Shown here piece by piece: positions 13,001-24,389 of a stretch of DNA of 64,000 nt. The notes below the pieces were generated by a model, which saw nothing but the letters and a program-made list of their open reading frames with translations, was not told where the DNA came from and did not search any database. Positions within the stretch are counted from its first letter, which is position 1; every line of letters starts with the position of its first letter. The translations under genes were made by a program, and so were the position numbers. The stretch comes from Ostrinia nubilalis (taxonomy: Eukaryota; Arthropoda; Insecta; Lepidoptera; Crambidae), in assembly GCF_963855985.1 (NCBI RefSeq), contig NC_087096.1:9114001-9178000 (forward strand), written 5' to 3'.

Positions 13001-13872
13001 TGATAGAATCAATTTTATTGAATGATCATAGAAAAATAAATCTAGAGAATCAAGACGAACAATCACGATTTGATCGAATAAATAGATGACAGCAATTGAT
13101 TGATCGACGTGCTGTTAATGATTAAATTCAGTTCAATGTATTAAAATGCAATTTTCAATTATGTGGCAAAATCTTGCAGCTAATTTGTGATTTCAAAATA
13201 CAGAATACAGACGTTTCCTCATACAAATACACTGGACTGAAAAAAAAGAGGATCGGTCAGAAAATCTTCAATATGTTCAAAAGTAGCTAGTAAAGTGTAA
13301 CCTATAGGCCTATTTGAAGACCTAGAAGAAATAAAAGCTACTAAAATCGTAAACAAACCGTGTCAAAGGTTTCTTTTAGCGGCAAAATCGATTGAGCGTA
13401 CCTACTTCGACCGAGCACTAATTAGGGCAATGTTGTACAAACAGAATTTTGCAAGCAATCCGAAGTTTGGGATGCGGTGTCGACGGTAATTTGTTTGTAG
13501 CTCAGGAGCTGTTTGTGCTTTCCATAATATTTACTCGGCGGGATCAACCCGTTGATTTACACGCGGCTACGCGATCTGTGACGTCATTAGAATATATCTT
13601 CGTGGAATTTGGTAAACATTGTGAGTTATGACGACTCAAAGAAAGTGGAATCGTACTTAAAACGCTGGAATCGGCCAAGGAGTAGCGGTGCCAAAAGTTG
13701 ACTTATTGATTCAGTCCTAACTGTTTATTTGTTGGCAAAGCATGGCTATACCTATGTGACATATTTTGTGTGCATTATAACTGGTTATAAGTACTATGCG
13801 TTAACTTTACAGTATATAATATTTTTAATAACATCACAGTTTAATCTCACCATTATCTTTTTTTAATGTCTA
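10083..13872. other. Long non-genic stretch
   Basis: No gene recognised across about 3.8 kb. It contains a two-copy 16-nt direct repeat at 11041-11069 and a GC-richer patch at 13449-13640 with an open plus frame of 60 codons but no splice support. Confidence 0.5.
11041..11069. repeat. Short tandem duplication
   Basis: CGGAGGAAGTAAC occurs twice, separated by TTC, giving a 16-nt period. Confidence 0.7.
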
Positions 13873-13958
13873 TCATATTCATTTCACTATCACTTCAGCC
13901 ACAGGACGTCCACTGCTGAATATAGGCCTCCTCCATAGATTTCCACATTCGTCCGCTT
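13873..13958 (-). mobile_element. LINE 3'-tail fragment (RTE-like)
   Basis: Contains TTCAGCCACAGGACGTCCAC followed by TGCTGAATATAGGCCTCC. On the minus strand this encodes the usual end of the lepidopteran endonuclease/reverse-transcriptase polyprotein (..AYVQQWTSCG). The degenerate ATGATG-like tail lies on the left. Fragment only. Confidence 0.7.
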
Positions 13959-16900
13959 AATGTGTCGACAAATTATATCCCAATTTAATACAAGACTAAG
14001 TAACCAACGCAAAAAGTATTACGAGCACCGAAATGGTTGTATTTGCACAAATTACTATTACCTTCCGAGAAGCAGATAAAGAGCGTGTTTGCTCGCTCTA
14101 TATATGGAACACAAACAGGAGAAAATTGCTTTTAGAAGACATCAAAGGATCTCAATAAAACTCAGTTATTTGAACAGTTGCGACGCTCACATCTGCTCGT
14201 CATAAAGCAGGCAGAAATAAACATGATTTGACGCAATCTATCACTTTGCGTCTAACAATTTTCTCGTCCCATAGGCGTTTAATAGAGGGATGGGCGCTGA
14301 AAGTTGACAGCAGATCAACTTAGAAATGACGAGTTTCCTCAATTGATTTTCAACCTTATCTTAAAGATATACAGTTCAAAATGCAACTACTCTGTTATTG
14401 TGGAAATGGAGTTATTTATGTACTATACTTATTAAAGTATTTCAAACCAAAATACGCATTAAAAGCGCTTAGTAGGAATTAAAAATGTTTAAATAAATGA
14501 TCAATCATTTTACGCAATAATAAGTACTAAATCAAACTTTCTTTGTGGACGAAGGAAATTAATTGAATAAAAAAAAAGAACTTTGGGACACGAGTCAGTA
14601 CACTCATTAATTAGCAAAAACTCGTCCCTATTAAAAAGTCTAAGAACTTTCTTTCCTCGACATGCCCATAGAAGCTTATCAATTGCTTTGTCCCATACAG
14701 AAAACGTTTTTCTGGTATGTATTTAAAAAAATCAATTTAAACCAAAATGTACGCGAACAAAACCACGGTTCATAATTAGGTACCTACTACAAATTGTTTC
14801 ATCTTTTACATACTTTCTGATGAAAAATATTGCCGAAAACAAAAAGGCTACAAACAAAGTACTTTTTTGATGATGACAAAAAGAATGGCAAAATAAATAT
14901 AGAAACGAATAGAATTCTCCTAAATGCTGGCTCGTTATTAAGTGTTTATTCAACTGGAGTGTTAGTAGTTAGTGGCTGTGGGAATGAATAAACATTGTAA
15001 ATTAGCTGTTTTATGCTATTCTAAGTTTGTTTAGCTAATTTTAATTACTGTGTAGACTAGACAAGATTGTATTAGGTACTTACTGGGTGTCCAGGAAGAG
15101 AGCCTACCAAAATAGAAGTTTGGAAATAGTGTACCATAAGGTTTGAACTGATTTATTTGAGTCTACTTCAAGCGATTTGGCTCTCAATTTTATGGTCTTT
15201 TTTATATTTTTTTCCATTTCTTATTCTGATAATTTTTTGAAGTAGATAGCACTTTTTCTTAAAACTAAAGCAAAGGCATACGTCTTTAGGCATTCAAGTA
15301 GATTTATTGGGTCGGCCGACGTGATGAGAAGGCAAATTTTCGCGACTGCGGCCGGTTTAATATTAACGAGCACTTGAAGCCCGCCCGTCTAACTGCCGAT
15401 AAAAGATTTAACAGCGCCCCAGTAGAGAGCAATATCAACCGCTCGATAGTTCAGATTCCCCTCCTAAATGATCCACCGTTCATTTAATTACTCGTTTTAT
15501 GAATCACCTCATATTTATCGTTGGCAAGCAACCCCTAGATATTGCAATCATGTTAGCAAGATTAAAATTTACAGCAGCCATTCGCGAGTAAATGAAAAAT
15601 AATGAATACCAAACGCGTTTTAATACAAAACCCAAAAATGAAATCACAAAAGTTCTACATTTTTCCTTGACGGGACTCTTTGTCGCGCGAGAATAAAGAT
15701 TTTTTCCAATATATTTTCCTCGTGACACCACCGTTGTCCCGGGGAAAATTTTATTTCGAATGAACGGCCCGCGAGCCTGCATAAAACGTCTAATAAACAA
15801 AAAGAATCGAGTCATAAAGAGTGAAATACCAAAAAAGAGAGTAGAGAAAAAAACAAGTTCGAACCGGCTCCTATTGCATAAATCTAAAAGCAGTCTCTAA
15901 TTGAATATTCTCTTTGCGTAATGCCATCTTATTTCACCCTTTAAAATAAAATAAAGCCTGAAAGCGAAACATGTAAATTTTATCGTGTCTGGGCGGCGGG
16001 CGCACGCCGGGCCGCCGGGAGCGACAGAGATTTTTTGCGAGTCAAGGTAAAGGAAACTTGGCTCGTATTTTCCGCTAAAAGTTCCCTATTGCAATGCTTG
16101 TCGAGAAATACTTTGGAGACTTACGGGCCGAGTTATAAAAGAATGGCGTGCAGGCCGGCCAAACTCACAAATCATTACTGGACGTAGGAATCGGGCGGTA
16201 ACATTACAAAAGTTACTGGGCCATTTTAACATCCCTTAGTGAGCTATTGATTTGCTCAAAGATTTATCCATTATCGCTTACAAATGACAATGAATTTGAA
16301 AGTGAACATTGCACTTAATTAGAAAACGAGAAAGTATTTGTAGATTTGATTCGATTATAAATTATTCGTATTACAATTGAAGACATCTATCGAGACCGAT
16401 CATTTATATTTCAGTAAATTACTAATTCGTTTTCACTTTCTAAATGGACAAAAATAATACTCAAATCTTTATTTATTTCTCGAGTTACATGACATTATGA
16501 CTATTGATTCTAGAACATCACGAGTAATATTAATTAAATAGTTTAAATTATTTATACTACAGACTTTTTATTGGAGATTCGAAAAATCGCAATTACACGG
16601 GTTTGCTTACGGGCTGTTTCGCGTGATCGCGCTGTGACCGCGGCCATCCGACATGCTATTATCGGCGGTACCGTAACTTTATGAAAGCCATTAAAATCAT
16701 GCAACTACATCGTAATTCGTATCAGAAATATTGTTACGGAAAAGGATCAAAGCAGTTCAGTGAAGGGAATAGAGGACATTATTGGGCAGTTCAGCTGGAT
16801 CAACAATCACAGATTTTTTTTTATTCGAGTAGGACCCATGTGAGGTCACCCTTTTACGAAGGGTTTTAATCCTTTATAAATAATACTTTCATATACTACT

Positions 16901-18408
16901 TTCAGTGTAACCCGATATAACATTAACCACACCACAGCTTCGGATTAATGATGTAACATAATATGAGTTTATACTCGTAATTAGTGCGAATATAATTATC
17001 ATTCATCCAGAATCGTTAATTATTATAGGTACTTAATTTTGAAATTGTAAAACCGCATATCATTTACAAATGCTGACGAAAAATTCAAAATATTAATTAA
17101 TTATAATTAATTATTGATGAGCGATCTCTCTGATCTGAAATTATGAATAGTCAAATTGATAATTCGAGTTGACAAGCTTGTAGGCACTGGCCTTGGTATC
17201 ATTATACTTTTTTCAGTGTGCAATGCGCTGTTTTTCCATGAACAATCTTCGACTTTTCATTTTAAACTCTATAGAAAAAAATATAGAGTTAAGATTTCAA
17301 GTAACGTTCGCGATAAGCCAGCAAACCGTGGGCCGCAATGTGCCTTTCACTCGGTTTATAACAACCATAGAAGTATTTATAGACAGTGTAACAATATAGA
17401 CCATCGCTTTACCGTTATTGCTAATTTCAAAGCTACATAATATTTGCTTTTTCAGTTAATATAAAAAAAAATTAACCTACCAAAGTGAAATCTGTAATCT
17501 TTCAAATCTGGGAAAATTTTTAAGAGGATCTATCCTCTTAAAAATCCACTCAATATTCTCTGTAACTAAATGACAATATTGTATTTGAAAAAAATAAATA
17601 AAAGTACTGGCAGACCACAAATATAACTCAACGCGTAGAGCTTTAAATTATAAGCCAACTATTAATTAAACCACTGTACGTTATTGAAACCTACGTGCAA
17701 TAGAGTAGCGTTGGGCAAAATATCGATTTTATTCTCCGATTTTAACAAGGAGATGTACAGCAGAGTATCATGTTTTCAACTCCAATTTGCTTTTGTGAAT
17801 AGTGTCCATAGTTTCGAATAAAAATTGGGGAAACTAGAACGGCAGCTCTTGTTCAACGATTCCTAGAATCTTTGTTTATGGTAGGTAGGAAAAGCGAATC
17901 TCTGTAGGTGTTGGATGACGGTAACAGCGTTTTATTAACTAAAACATTGTTTTGATTCTTTTCATCATAATATGTGAAACAAACATTTAAAAGTGTGTTA
18001 CAAAGTATTCATTAGCTTAAACGGTGTTTAACCCTAATTTAAAAATATTATAAATTCTAGTCCGGGAATTACTGGTTTGTGTTGGAAGGAGACAAAAGAA
18101 AGATGTAAAAAACACTTTTAAGTAGTTAAGTAGTTCCCAGTTTGATTACGGCATTGCTTTATTCAGCCCGATAACTCGAAGAAACAAGATTCCGTACTTC
18201 GGGAGCCACGTTTTCCGCAGTGTAGGTATATCTCAAGCCAATCTGGTTACTGCTCTTTTATTTGATTACAATACAACCGCGCATCGACGATTTAGAAAAG
18301 TTACAAAGAATAAAAGGTCTGAATAAAACAGAAGTACCTATCTTTCTTTTTAATCATTGAATCACAATAGTAATTTGAATTAGTCTTTTGGAGTTGCGTT
18401 GGTAGCAG
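13959..18408. other. Long non-genic stretch with GC-richer patches
   Basis: No coding exon is recognised. Between about 15300 and 16250 the sequence is less AT-rich and contains GC blocks such as GGGCGGCGGGCGCACGCC near 15990. The 103-codon minus frame at 15504-15815 has no recognisable domain. This kind of patch could be a conserved regulatory region, but conservation cannot be tested here. Confidence 0.4.
17516..17545. repeat. Short palindrome
   Basis: Two 14-bp arms, ATTTTTAAGAGGAT and its complement, separated by two bases. There is no U-tract context that would mean anything in a eukaryote. Function unknown. Confidence 0.6.
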
Positions 18409-18512
18409 TTGGTAAAGGTAGCAGGAAGGCGCTGGACGCAGGCCGCTACCAATGCAACCGGGCAACATGGAAAGCATTGGGGGAGGCCTGTGTCCAGCAG
18501 TGGATGTCCTAG
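18409..18512 (+). mobile_element. LINE C-terminal fragment (RTE-like)
   Basis: Translates as VAGRRWTQAATN and then, after a frameshift, as ATWKALGEACVQQW. This is the end of the common lepidopteran endonuclease/reverse-transcriptase ORF. The frameshift and a premature end show it is dead. Compare the in-frame copy at 59591. Confidence 0.8.
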
Positions 18513-19284
18513 TAAATTAAAATGTAAATTTGATCAGTAAATAAAATAAGTAATGGAACAAATTATTATCGACCTATTAAAATACCAATTTGGTGCATCC
18601 CTAATGACCCAGCGCGTTGTGCCAGCAATGAACGCATGGCTTCCGTCGGTAAAACAGCTGCCGATAAAACATTATTCAATGCAACCATTAAAGCTCTCCT
18701 ATAAATCTGACACCTACCAATATCGTAATACAGCCATTAGTGTTTGCTCATGTAATGGATCTATCAAACGACTGCCGGAAACAACGTGCCAGCTGATTGG
18801 AATCCGTTTGTCAATATTATTTTAGTAGCAACGCTCAGCACTACAAACAAAGAACAAGCGTTCAGATGTAATAAAGGGCTTGCGGCAGTTTAAGGATGCA
18901 GATAACCCAAAAGAACGCATCTTTACTGCCAATCGCGCAGTTTAAGCCTAACAAAACCATAGATCAGGAAGCACGGTGGTTATTCAAAAAATTGCAACGT
19001 TTAGATTTAAATCATACAAACGATATGGTAATTTGATGCGCAGCAACAATGACGCTTCCGATGTAATAAACTCGATTCGAAATTGTTCTCTTATCGCTCA
19101 CATTAAATGCATTCTTTTATAACCAAGCTTTCAGTTTTTACAGTGAAATGGCAAGTTTTTGTTATTATACGATATTATTATTTCATAGGTAGCTTTATTC
19201 TTCGTTTATAAAAAAAATACAAAACTAAATAATGTACAAATTTGACTTTGTATTGTACGATATTTTGATGTACTCGTAGGTATA
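18513..19284. other. Non-genic stretch
   Basis: A 90-codon plus frame at 18553-18825 has no recognisable motif. Nothing else was seen. Confidence 0.5.
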
Positions 19285-19366
19285 CGGGACTATTCCCACG
19301 TCTCGTTCCCACCGCTGCAACTCCTGTGTAGCCAGGATCTACAGCTTGACCGCCATAAAAAAAAAC
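19285..19366. repeat. Dispersed repeat C, copy 1
   Basis: CGGGACTATTCCCAC.. through GCCAGGATCTACAGCTTGAC and CGCCATAAAA. It is nearly identical to 38145-38208 but has 13 extra bases between two CCCAC motifs. The A-run on the right suggests a retroposed tail (SINE or LINE end). Family not identified. Confidence 0.75.
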
Positions 19367-21372
19367 TTACCCAAATAATCGAATTAGGTATGTTGGAAAA
19401 AACTATGATGTACATTATTAATTGATCTAAAACGTCTATCGCAGTATAAATTGGTATTACTTGTAGTATCGTTATTAAATTACTTACTTTGTTTCAACAG
19501 ATAAATCATTGAATCGCCAACAAACATCAGAGAAAGACGCGCGAAAATTGTGCACGCAATTTATTGAACTTTCTCGCAACGTTTTCCGGACGAATCTAAC
19601 CGCGACCGTCAATAAATCTCGGAGTTCCTAACGTTTTTACTTGAAAAGCGATTTCGATTCGTTGTGTCTCTTTCACGCTTTGGAATTCGTGCAAGAGAGG
19701 AATAGAGATGATATAGAAATCTCTTTGGTTTGCCTCTGAGCATCTTTTCGCATTCCTTTACAGTCTTCAGGCGAGAGAATTAAAGCTTAAGAAGTAGGTA
19801 CTTACATACGTTTGCGTGTGCTACGGTATTTTCTTACACACGAACCCTGCGAGCATGTAGGCTCTTTGCAAAGCAATAAAACGTCTAGGAAACTAGATAG
19901 TTATTAACAGATAAAGGCGCAATTTCCATTGCAGGGCAGATAGTGAAGATAAAGCTAAGTTAATTGCAAAAACACGCTATGGTAGGCACATTTTCGAGTC
20001 AGGAGCAAATTGGTTCCTCAGGGACGTTTGCTGTGAAATATTAAGGGTCTTGGTCAGTGTGTTTATGAGGAGATAGTGTTTTGAATTAAGCTCTATGCGC
20101 TTCCACGTCTTACGGCCCTAAGCAAATTTGGTTGGATTTAGCGGTATCTCACACTTGAAGTTAAGAGTTAAAGTTTGTATATTATGTAGGGACCGTTTTC
20201 TGAGAAAAAGAGCACTGAAAACTACAGCCTCTTTAAATCTTTAATTTTTTTGAGAACATGACATATTTTATGTTATGAATAAATACATAATTATCACTTT
20301 ACGATTACTTTAATGTAACATCCAGCACAAATTACAACTGCAAAAGGGTCATCAGTTATTAAGTATTTTGACGTGCTGTATTAGTAACATCTCGTCCACA
20401 GATTCTCAGTCTGATTCTGTATCTCCTTTGACTCTTATCAATTTAAAGCAACCTATTTCTGAATTCCAGTGCCCACTGTGAAAGACACTTCGTGGTAGGC
20501 TCGACGATTACGAGCCCGGCGGATAAGTAAATTGGTTCCCTCAGGATCTCCGACGCCTCACAAACACGCGGTTGCTCCCTCGTGAAATATTCACTCCCGT
20601 CGAATGTGTTTATAAGACGCCGGAATAGTTACGTCAAGGGAATGTTTGTCATTACCGTGAGCCTTAAAAGCCGAGGCAAGGTCTCGCAAAGACTTCATAA
20701 AGTTTGAAATTCTTTTAAAATATGAACACACGTGCCAGCGCGAGGTGCTCTTTTTCAATCATGTTTTAGATGCAATCTGAGATAGTACACGAGTTATGGA
20801 GTAAAATCGCACCCTTCCTGGAATAAGTACGCAAGTGAAAAATGCCAACTTTTCAGGAGCGTAAAAAAACTGTCCTAAAAATTTATTATCATTATTAAAA
20901 ATATGTGTTATACATCAAAAGATAGCTAAAAATGTCTGTGAGGGGCCTATGTATTTATATTTAAAATACACTTAATAGGTTTTGAGAAAAACTTAAAAAA
21001 GAGCGTTGCGTACTTATTCCGCGAAACATATTTAACACCTTGTTGTTGTAATTATGAATATTGCATTGTTGACATGTAAAGGAATACATGCTGTTTGGTA
21101 TTATTGCAGATAACCACTTATTGGCGTTCAGATTTAGTCGTGCATTCAACGTGTAAGTGTAGTTTACGTAGTTTTTCCTCGAACTATTCGTATTGAAATA
21201 AATTCGTAAAAAGGATAACGTACTTTTACCTTGTGAAAAATTACATTACTTATGGTAGTATTTAAAATTATAGCTTTATTCAAAATCAAAAAGTTACAAT
21301 ATTTTTGCATAACTATATTATAATTTTCGGAAATTGCATTTTTAGGGAGAGACGAGCTATCAAAAGGACTAA
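19367..21372. other. Non-genic stretch with GC-richer patches
   Basis: No gene recognised. The patches at about 19500-19750 and 20500-20720 are less AT-rich than their surroundings and are candidates for regulatory sequence only. Confidence 0.4.
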
Positions 21373-21488
21373 TGCCCGTTTTCACCATCAATCCCTAATT
21401 TGTAAGTGACCTCTATGGTGATACATAACAGGAATTTTGTTTTTGTAGGGGTCACTTAAAAATTTGGGATTAATGGTGAAAACGGGCA
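21373..21488. mobile_element. Harbinger-type MITE, family B, copy 1
   Basis: A 116-bp palindromic element beginning TGCCCGTTTTCACCAT and ending with the complement, flanked by TAA on both sides (21370-21372 and 21489-21491). A second copy of exactly the same length is at 51484, flanked by TTA. The 3-bp TWA duplication is the PIF/Harbinger signature. Non-coding. Confidence 0.9.
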
Positions 21489-21501
21489 TAAAACTCATTT
21501 T

Positions 21502-21537
21502 ATTTTTGCAAGTAGGCTTTTATAAAGCACTTTTATA
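21502..21537. repeat. Dispersed repeat D, copy 1
   Basis: TTTTTGCAAGTAGGCTTTTA followed by TAAAGCACTTTTA. The same phrase occurs at 32637. It is probably the end of a retroelement, but the family was not determined. Confidence 0.6.
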
Positions 21538-21654
21538 GTTTTACACTCCCCAGTATTAACCCAACCACTGCTTCAGGACATTTTTTTTTACGGAAGCGGT
21601 AGATAGATATTTTGTAAAGTTACCATTTAAAACAGAAAATCCACAATCACCATT

Positions 21655-21862
21655 TGCAGACACCAAACCGAGGAATGAACTGCCTTTTGCAGTATTTGCG
21701 GACCAATACGACCTAAAACCTTTGAGAGCAGACTCTAATACTTTAAAGACAATCAACGCACCTGTAACTCACCGAGGAGCGGGTGTCTATGGGCGGCGGG
21801 TAAACACTTACCATCAGGTGATTCGTCTGCTCGTTTGCCTCCTTTCCCTTAAAAAACCCAGA
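21655..21862 (+). mobile_element. LINE 3' fragment (Jockey/CR1-like)
   Basis: The plus strand encodes TKPRNELPFAVFADQYDLKP, matching the '..WNELP.AVFP..YDL..FK' end typical of insect LINE reverse-transcriptase ORFs. It is followed by a 3' UTR phrase (GGGCGGCGGGTAAACACTTA, CCATCAGGTGATTCGTCTGC, TCGTTTGCCTCC) and a short A-run. Stops interrupt it upstream, so it is a dead, 5'-truncated copy. A minus-strand frame across 21556-21756 is antisense to it. Confidence 0.75.
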
Positions 21863-21959
21863 AACATAACCACTCACAGGTCCGTTCAATTAGAAAGGAA
21901 GCTACAGAAATCACTAGACCTGAAAAAATATTAACGAACACACAGATTTTTTTTATTAA

Positions 21960-23021
21960 CCTTTAACCGACGAAGTGATTTTTTTGTCACGTCGTCTGCG
22001 ACGTGCGGTCTGTGGGACCGCTATACTGTTTACTCAAAAAATAATCATTTTTTGTATAAAAGTATATTGGTTTTATATTTTTTGAGAACATTATAGTATT
22101 ACAAATAAACATACTAATAATTTGTGAGGAAATAATGTATATTATTTATTTAAATATGGCTAAAACTTTTTTGACCCTTAATTTCATTGAAATTACACTA
22201 GAGCTCAATAATACCTTTAAATCTTATAAATTTTAACCAAATCAACAAAAACTATACTTCTTCCTAAATATGTTCACTATATTTAGGAAGAAGTATAGTT
22301 TTTGTTGATTTGGTTAAAATTTATAAGATTTAAAGGTATTATTGAGCTCTAGTGTAATTCGATTCTAGTGCATTTAATGAAATAAAAATAAATGACATGT
22401 ACATTACATGCACAAAGAAAATTTTGACGTAGGGTAAACATTAGGCACAATCTGGACATATTTTTTTACCGCATGCCAAGCATTTTCGGTATGCATAGGT
22501 AACAGCTGTAAGATAATTTCGTTTGCAATTTAGGTGGACTTAAAATATACGTCTTTTTTGCAATGAAATCAGGTTGATTTGGCATGTCAGAGCCAATAAT
22601 CATGTCACTGTTTGCTTTACCACCCGTTCCGCGGTATTTTTTTACAGACTACCATCTTTTACATAATATTATGTCCTAATTTCAATATATCATTAGGAAA
22701 TGTCTTTCCCTAGGTTGTGATGGCCCAGGATCCATCATTTTTACAAAAAATCAGTTGTCTAAAACAAAAACGCAAGTTTTAGTATGGTACAAAAATGTAA
22801 CGTAGTCTGCGACGTGCGGTCCCACAGACCGCTATTGAACTTTGAATCGAATTATCTCATTAAAACTGCCCTCATCGATGTAACCACTACCTGTAATGGC
22901 GTATGGGTAACTAAACTCGAAGGTACTGAGACGCTCGGGATACGGGAGTAAGTAGAACATTGCAATCTAGAAATTTTAAAAACCGGAACGGTCTGTGAGA
23001 CCGCACGTCGTCGGTTAAAGG
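21960..23021. mobile_element. piggyBac-like element, non-autonomous, 1062 bp
   Basis: The ends CCTTTAACCGACG and CGTCGGTTAAAGG are inverted complements and are flanked by TTAA on both sides (21956-21959 and 23022-23025). That is the hallmark target duplication of the piggyBac superfamily. Subterminal motifs recur: GACGTGCGGTCTGTGGGACC near 22001, a similar motif with GGTCCCACAGACC near 22813, and GGTCTGTGAGACCGCACGTC near 22990. No long transposase frame was seen. The centre-left holds the perfect palindrome 22191-22359. Confidence 0.85.
22191..22359. repeat. Perfect 80-bp inverted repeat with 9-nt spacer
   Basis: The left arm 22191-22270 (starting AATTACACTAGAGCTCAATA) and the right arm 22280-22359 are exact reverse complements by base-by-base reading. 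The 9-nt spacer is TGTTCACTA. It lies inside the piggyBac-like element but not at its ends. It could form a long snap-back hairpin. Confidence 0.95.
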
Positions 23022-23025
23022 TTAA

Positions 23026-23441
23026 AAGAGATACCTACCTGAAAAACCAAAAGAAACAAGACTGACAGTATACTTACCTCATCATGCGGTCGTCTGGAAT
23101 AATACGGAGACAACTCGCGCACGATTATATTTGATGCTTTGTGTTAAGGTTCGATTTATATTTCACTGAATAATGAACTGCTTGTAGGTTCCCAGCTGCA
23201 AGAAAACCCGAGAAACATTATAATGAGATGAAACGTGTTTGCTTCATAGATGACATTATGAAGATGATTTATGTGACAAAAAATGATTCGGATTACCGGA
23301 GTACCGATTTTAATAAAATAATAAAACAATACTTTTATATCAACGACCTTTTATCAGGAGTGGACTGGTCAATTGAAGCTATAATGCTATAATTTAATGA
23401 GAACTTACAGAGCAGATAATAATACATCTGATGTGACCATC
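23026..23441. other. Non-genic stretch
   Basis: Nothing recognised between the piggyBac-like element and the next LINE fragment. Confidence 0.5.
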
Positions 23442-23645
23442 CACCAGGTTACACTTCAGAGAATGTGCGAAGGAATTACACGACCTAATTCCACCAGCCC
23501 CCTTCCATCATCAGACGCTGGTTAACGTATCATTCCTACATTGTCGACATTCCACCAGCTTGCACTAAGCGTTTCGATAAACTCTTTTATAATGCGAACA
23601 GGTCGCTGCCTACTGCTGTCTCTCCTGAGCACTATACCGGACCTT
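23442..23645 (+). mobile_element. Decayed LINE reverse-transcriptase C-terminal fragment
   Basis: In one frame it reads TRLHFRECAKEL and PPAPFHHQT, and further on, after frameshifts, KLFYNANRSLPTAVSPEHY. This follows the known order in a lepidopteran LINE ORF end (RTR.HFR., then FL.RTAR.WNSLP..VFP). Frameshifts and stops show it is inactive. Confidence 0.65.
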
Positions 23646-24142
23646 ATAGGCACTTACAGGTAGATATCTATCATCTTATACTGCATCTCACTTAACATTA
23701 TGAAGTTTATGAAGTCAATAGAAGACAACAAAATATAAGCTAGTGCTAAAGTAGTTTTATGAACCTTGATGGAACAGTCCAAGCATTGGGTATTCAATGG
23801 AATTTGAGCACAGATTTCAATACAATGTGAATATACCACAAATTGCAAAACCAACCATGAAACGTAACATTTTATCTGATACATCTGATCAAACTTTTTG
23901 ATCCCCTTGGCTGGAGCTTAGCGTTAAGTACAGTCATGGCTAAGGTTCTAATGGAAATAGAATAGAAAGTGTTTATTTGTTTAAAAAAAAAAACTTTGGC
24001 TGATAAAAAACTAGTAATAGATGGAAAGATAAGTACCTAACTCATTAGAAAAAGATTGGATTAAGATACGGCAGGATTTGATTCACATTGACAAAATACA
24101 GATATAGGTTGGTATACTATCTATAGATAGAGAGAAAAAATA

Positions 24143-24220
24143 CATCATCATCATTTCAGCCACAGGACGTCCACTGCTGAACATAGGCCTCCCCCAATGA
24201 CTTCCACATCGCGCGGTTGG
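24143..24220 (-). mobile_element. LINE 3' end, normal-orientation part of an inverted copy
   Basis: On the minus strand this encodes NRAMW..VIGGGLCSAVDV (frameshifted form of NRAMWKSLGEAYVQQWTS), followed by the stop and an ATGATGATG tail at the left end. It joins directly to 24232-24374, which carries the preceding part of the same ORF in the opposite orientation. Confidence 0.8.
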
Positions 24221-24231
24221 AAGCACATAGT

Positions 24232-24374
24232 ACTTACGCAGAACTGACGGCCGATGGGGCAGGCAAGGTTATGGAGCGGACACCACGTACCGGAAAACGC
24301 AGCATTAGGACATCCATCCACAAGGTGGTCCGACGACCTGATAAAGGTAGCGGGAAGGCGTTGAATGCAGGCCG
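24232..24374 (+). mobile_element. LINE upstream part, inverted relative to its 3' end
   Basis: The plus strand encodes RRTDGRWGRQ and, in another frame, PRTGKRSIRTSIHKVVRRPD, continuing to LNAG. This is the segment that normally lies just upstream of NRAMW in the same LINE ORF. Its element coordinates stop almost exactly where the 24143-24220 part starts, with only a few bases missing. The order and orientation are those produced by twin priming during LINE insertion. Confidence 0.75.
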
Positions 24375-24389
24375 AGTAAAAATACAATA

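Noticed and set aside
21556..21756. 66-codon minus-strand frame
   Set aside because: Antisense to a LINE reverse-transcriptase tail.
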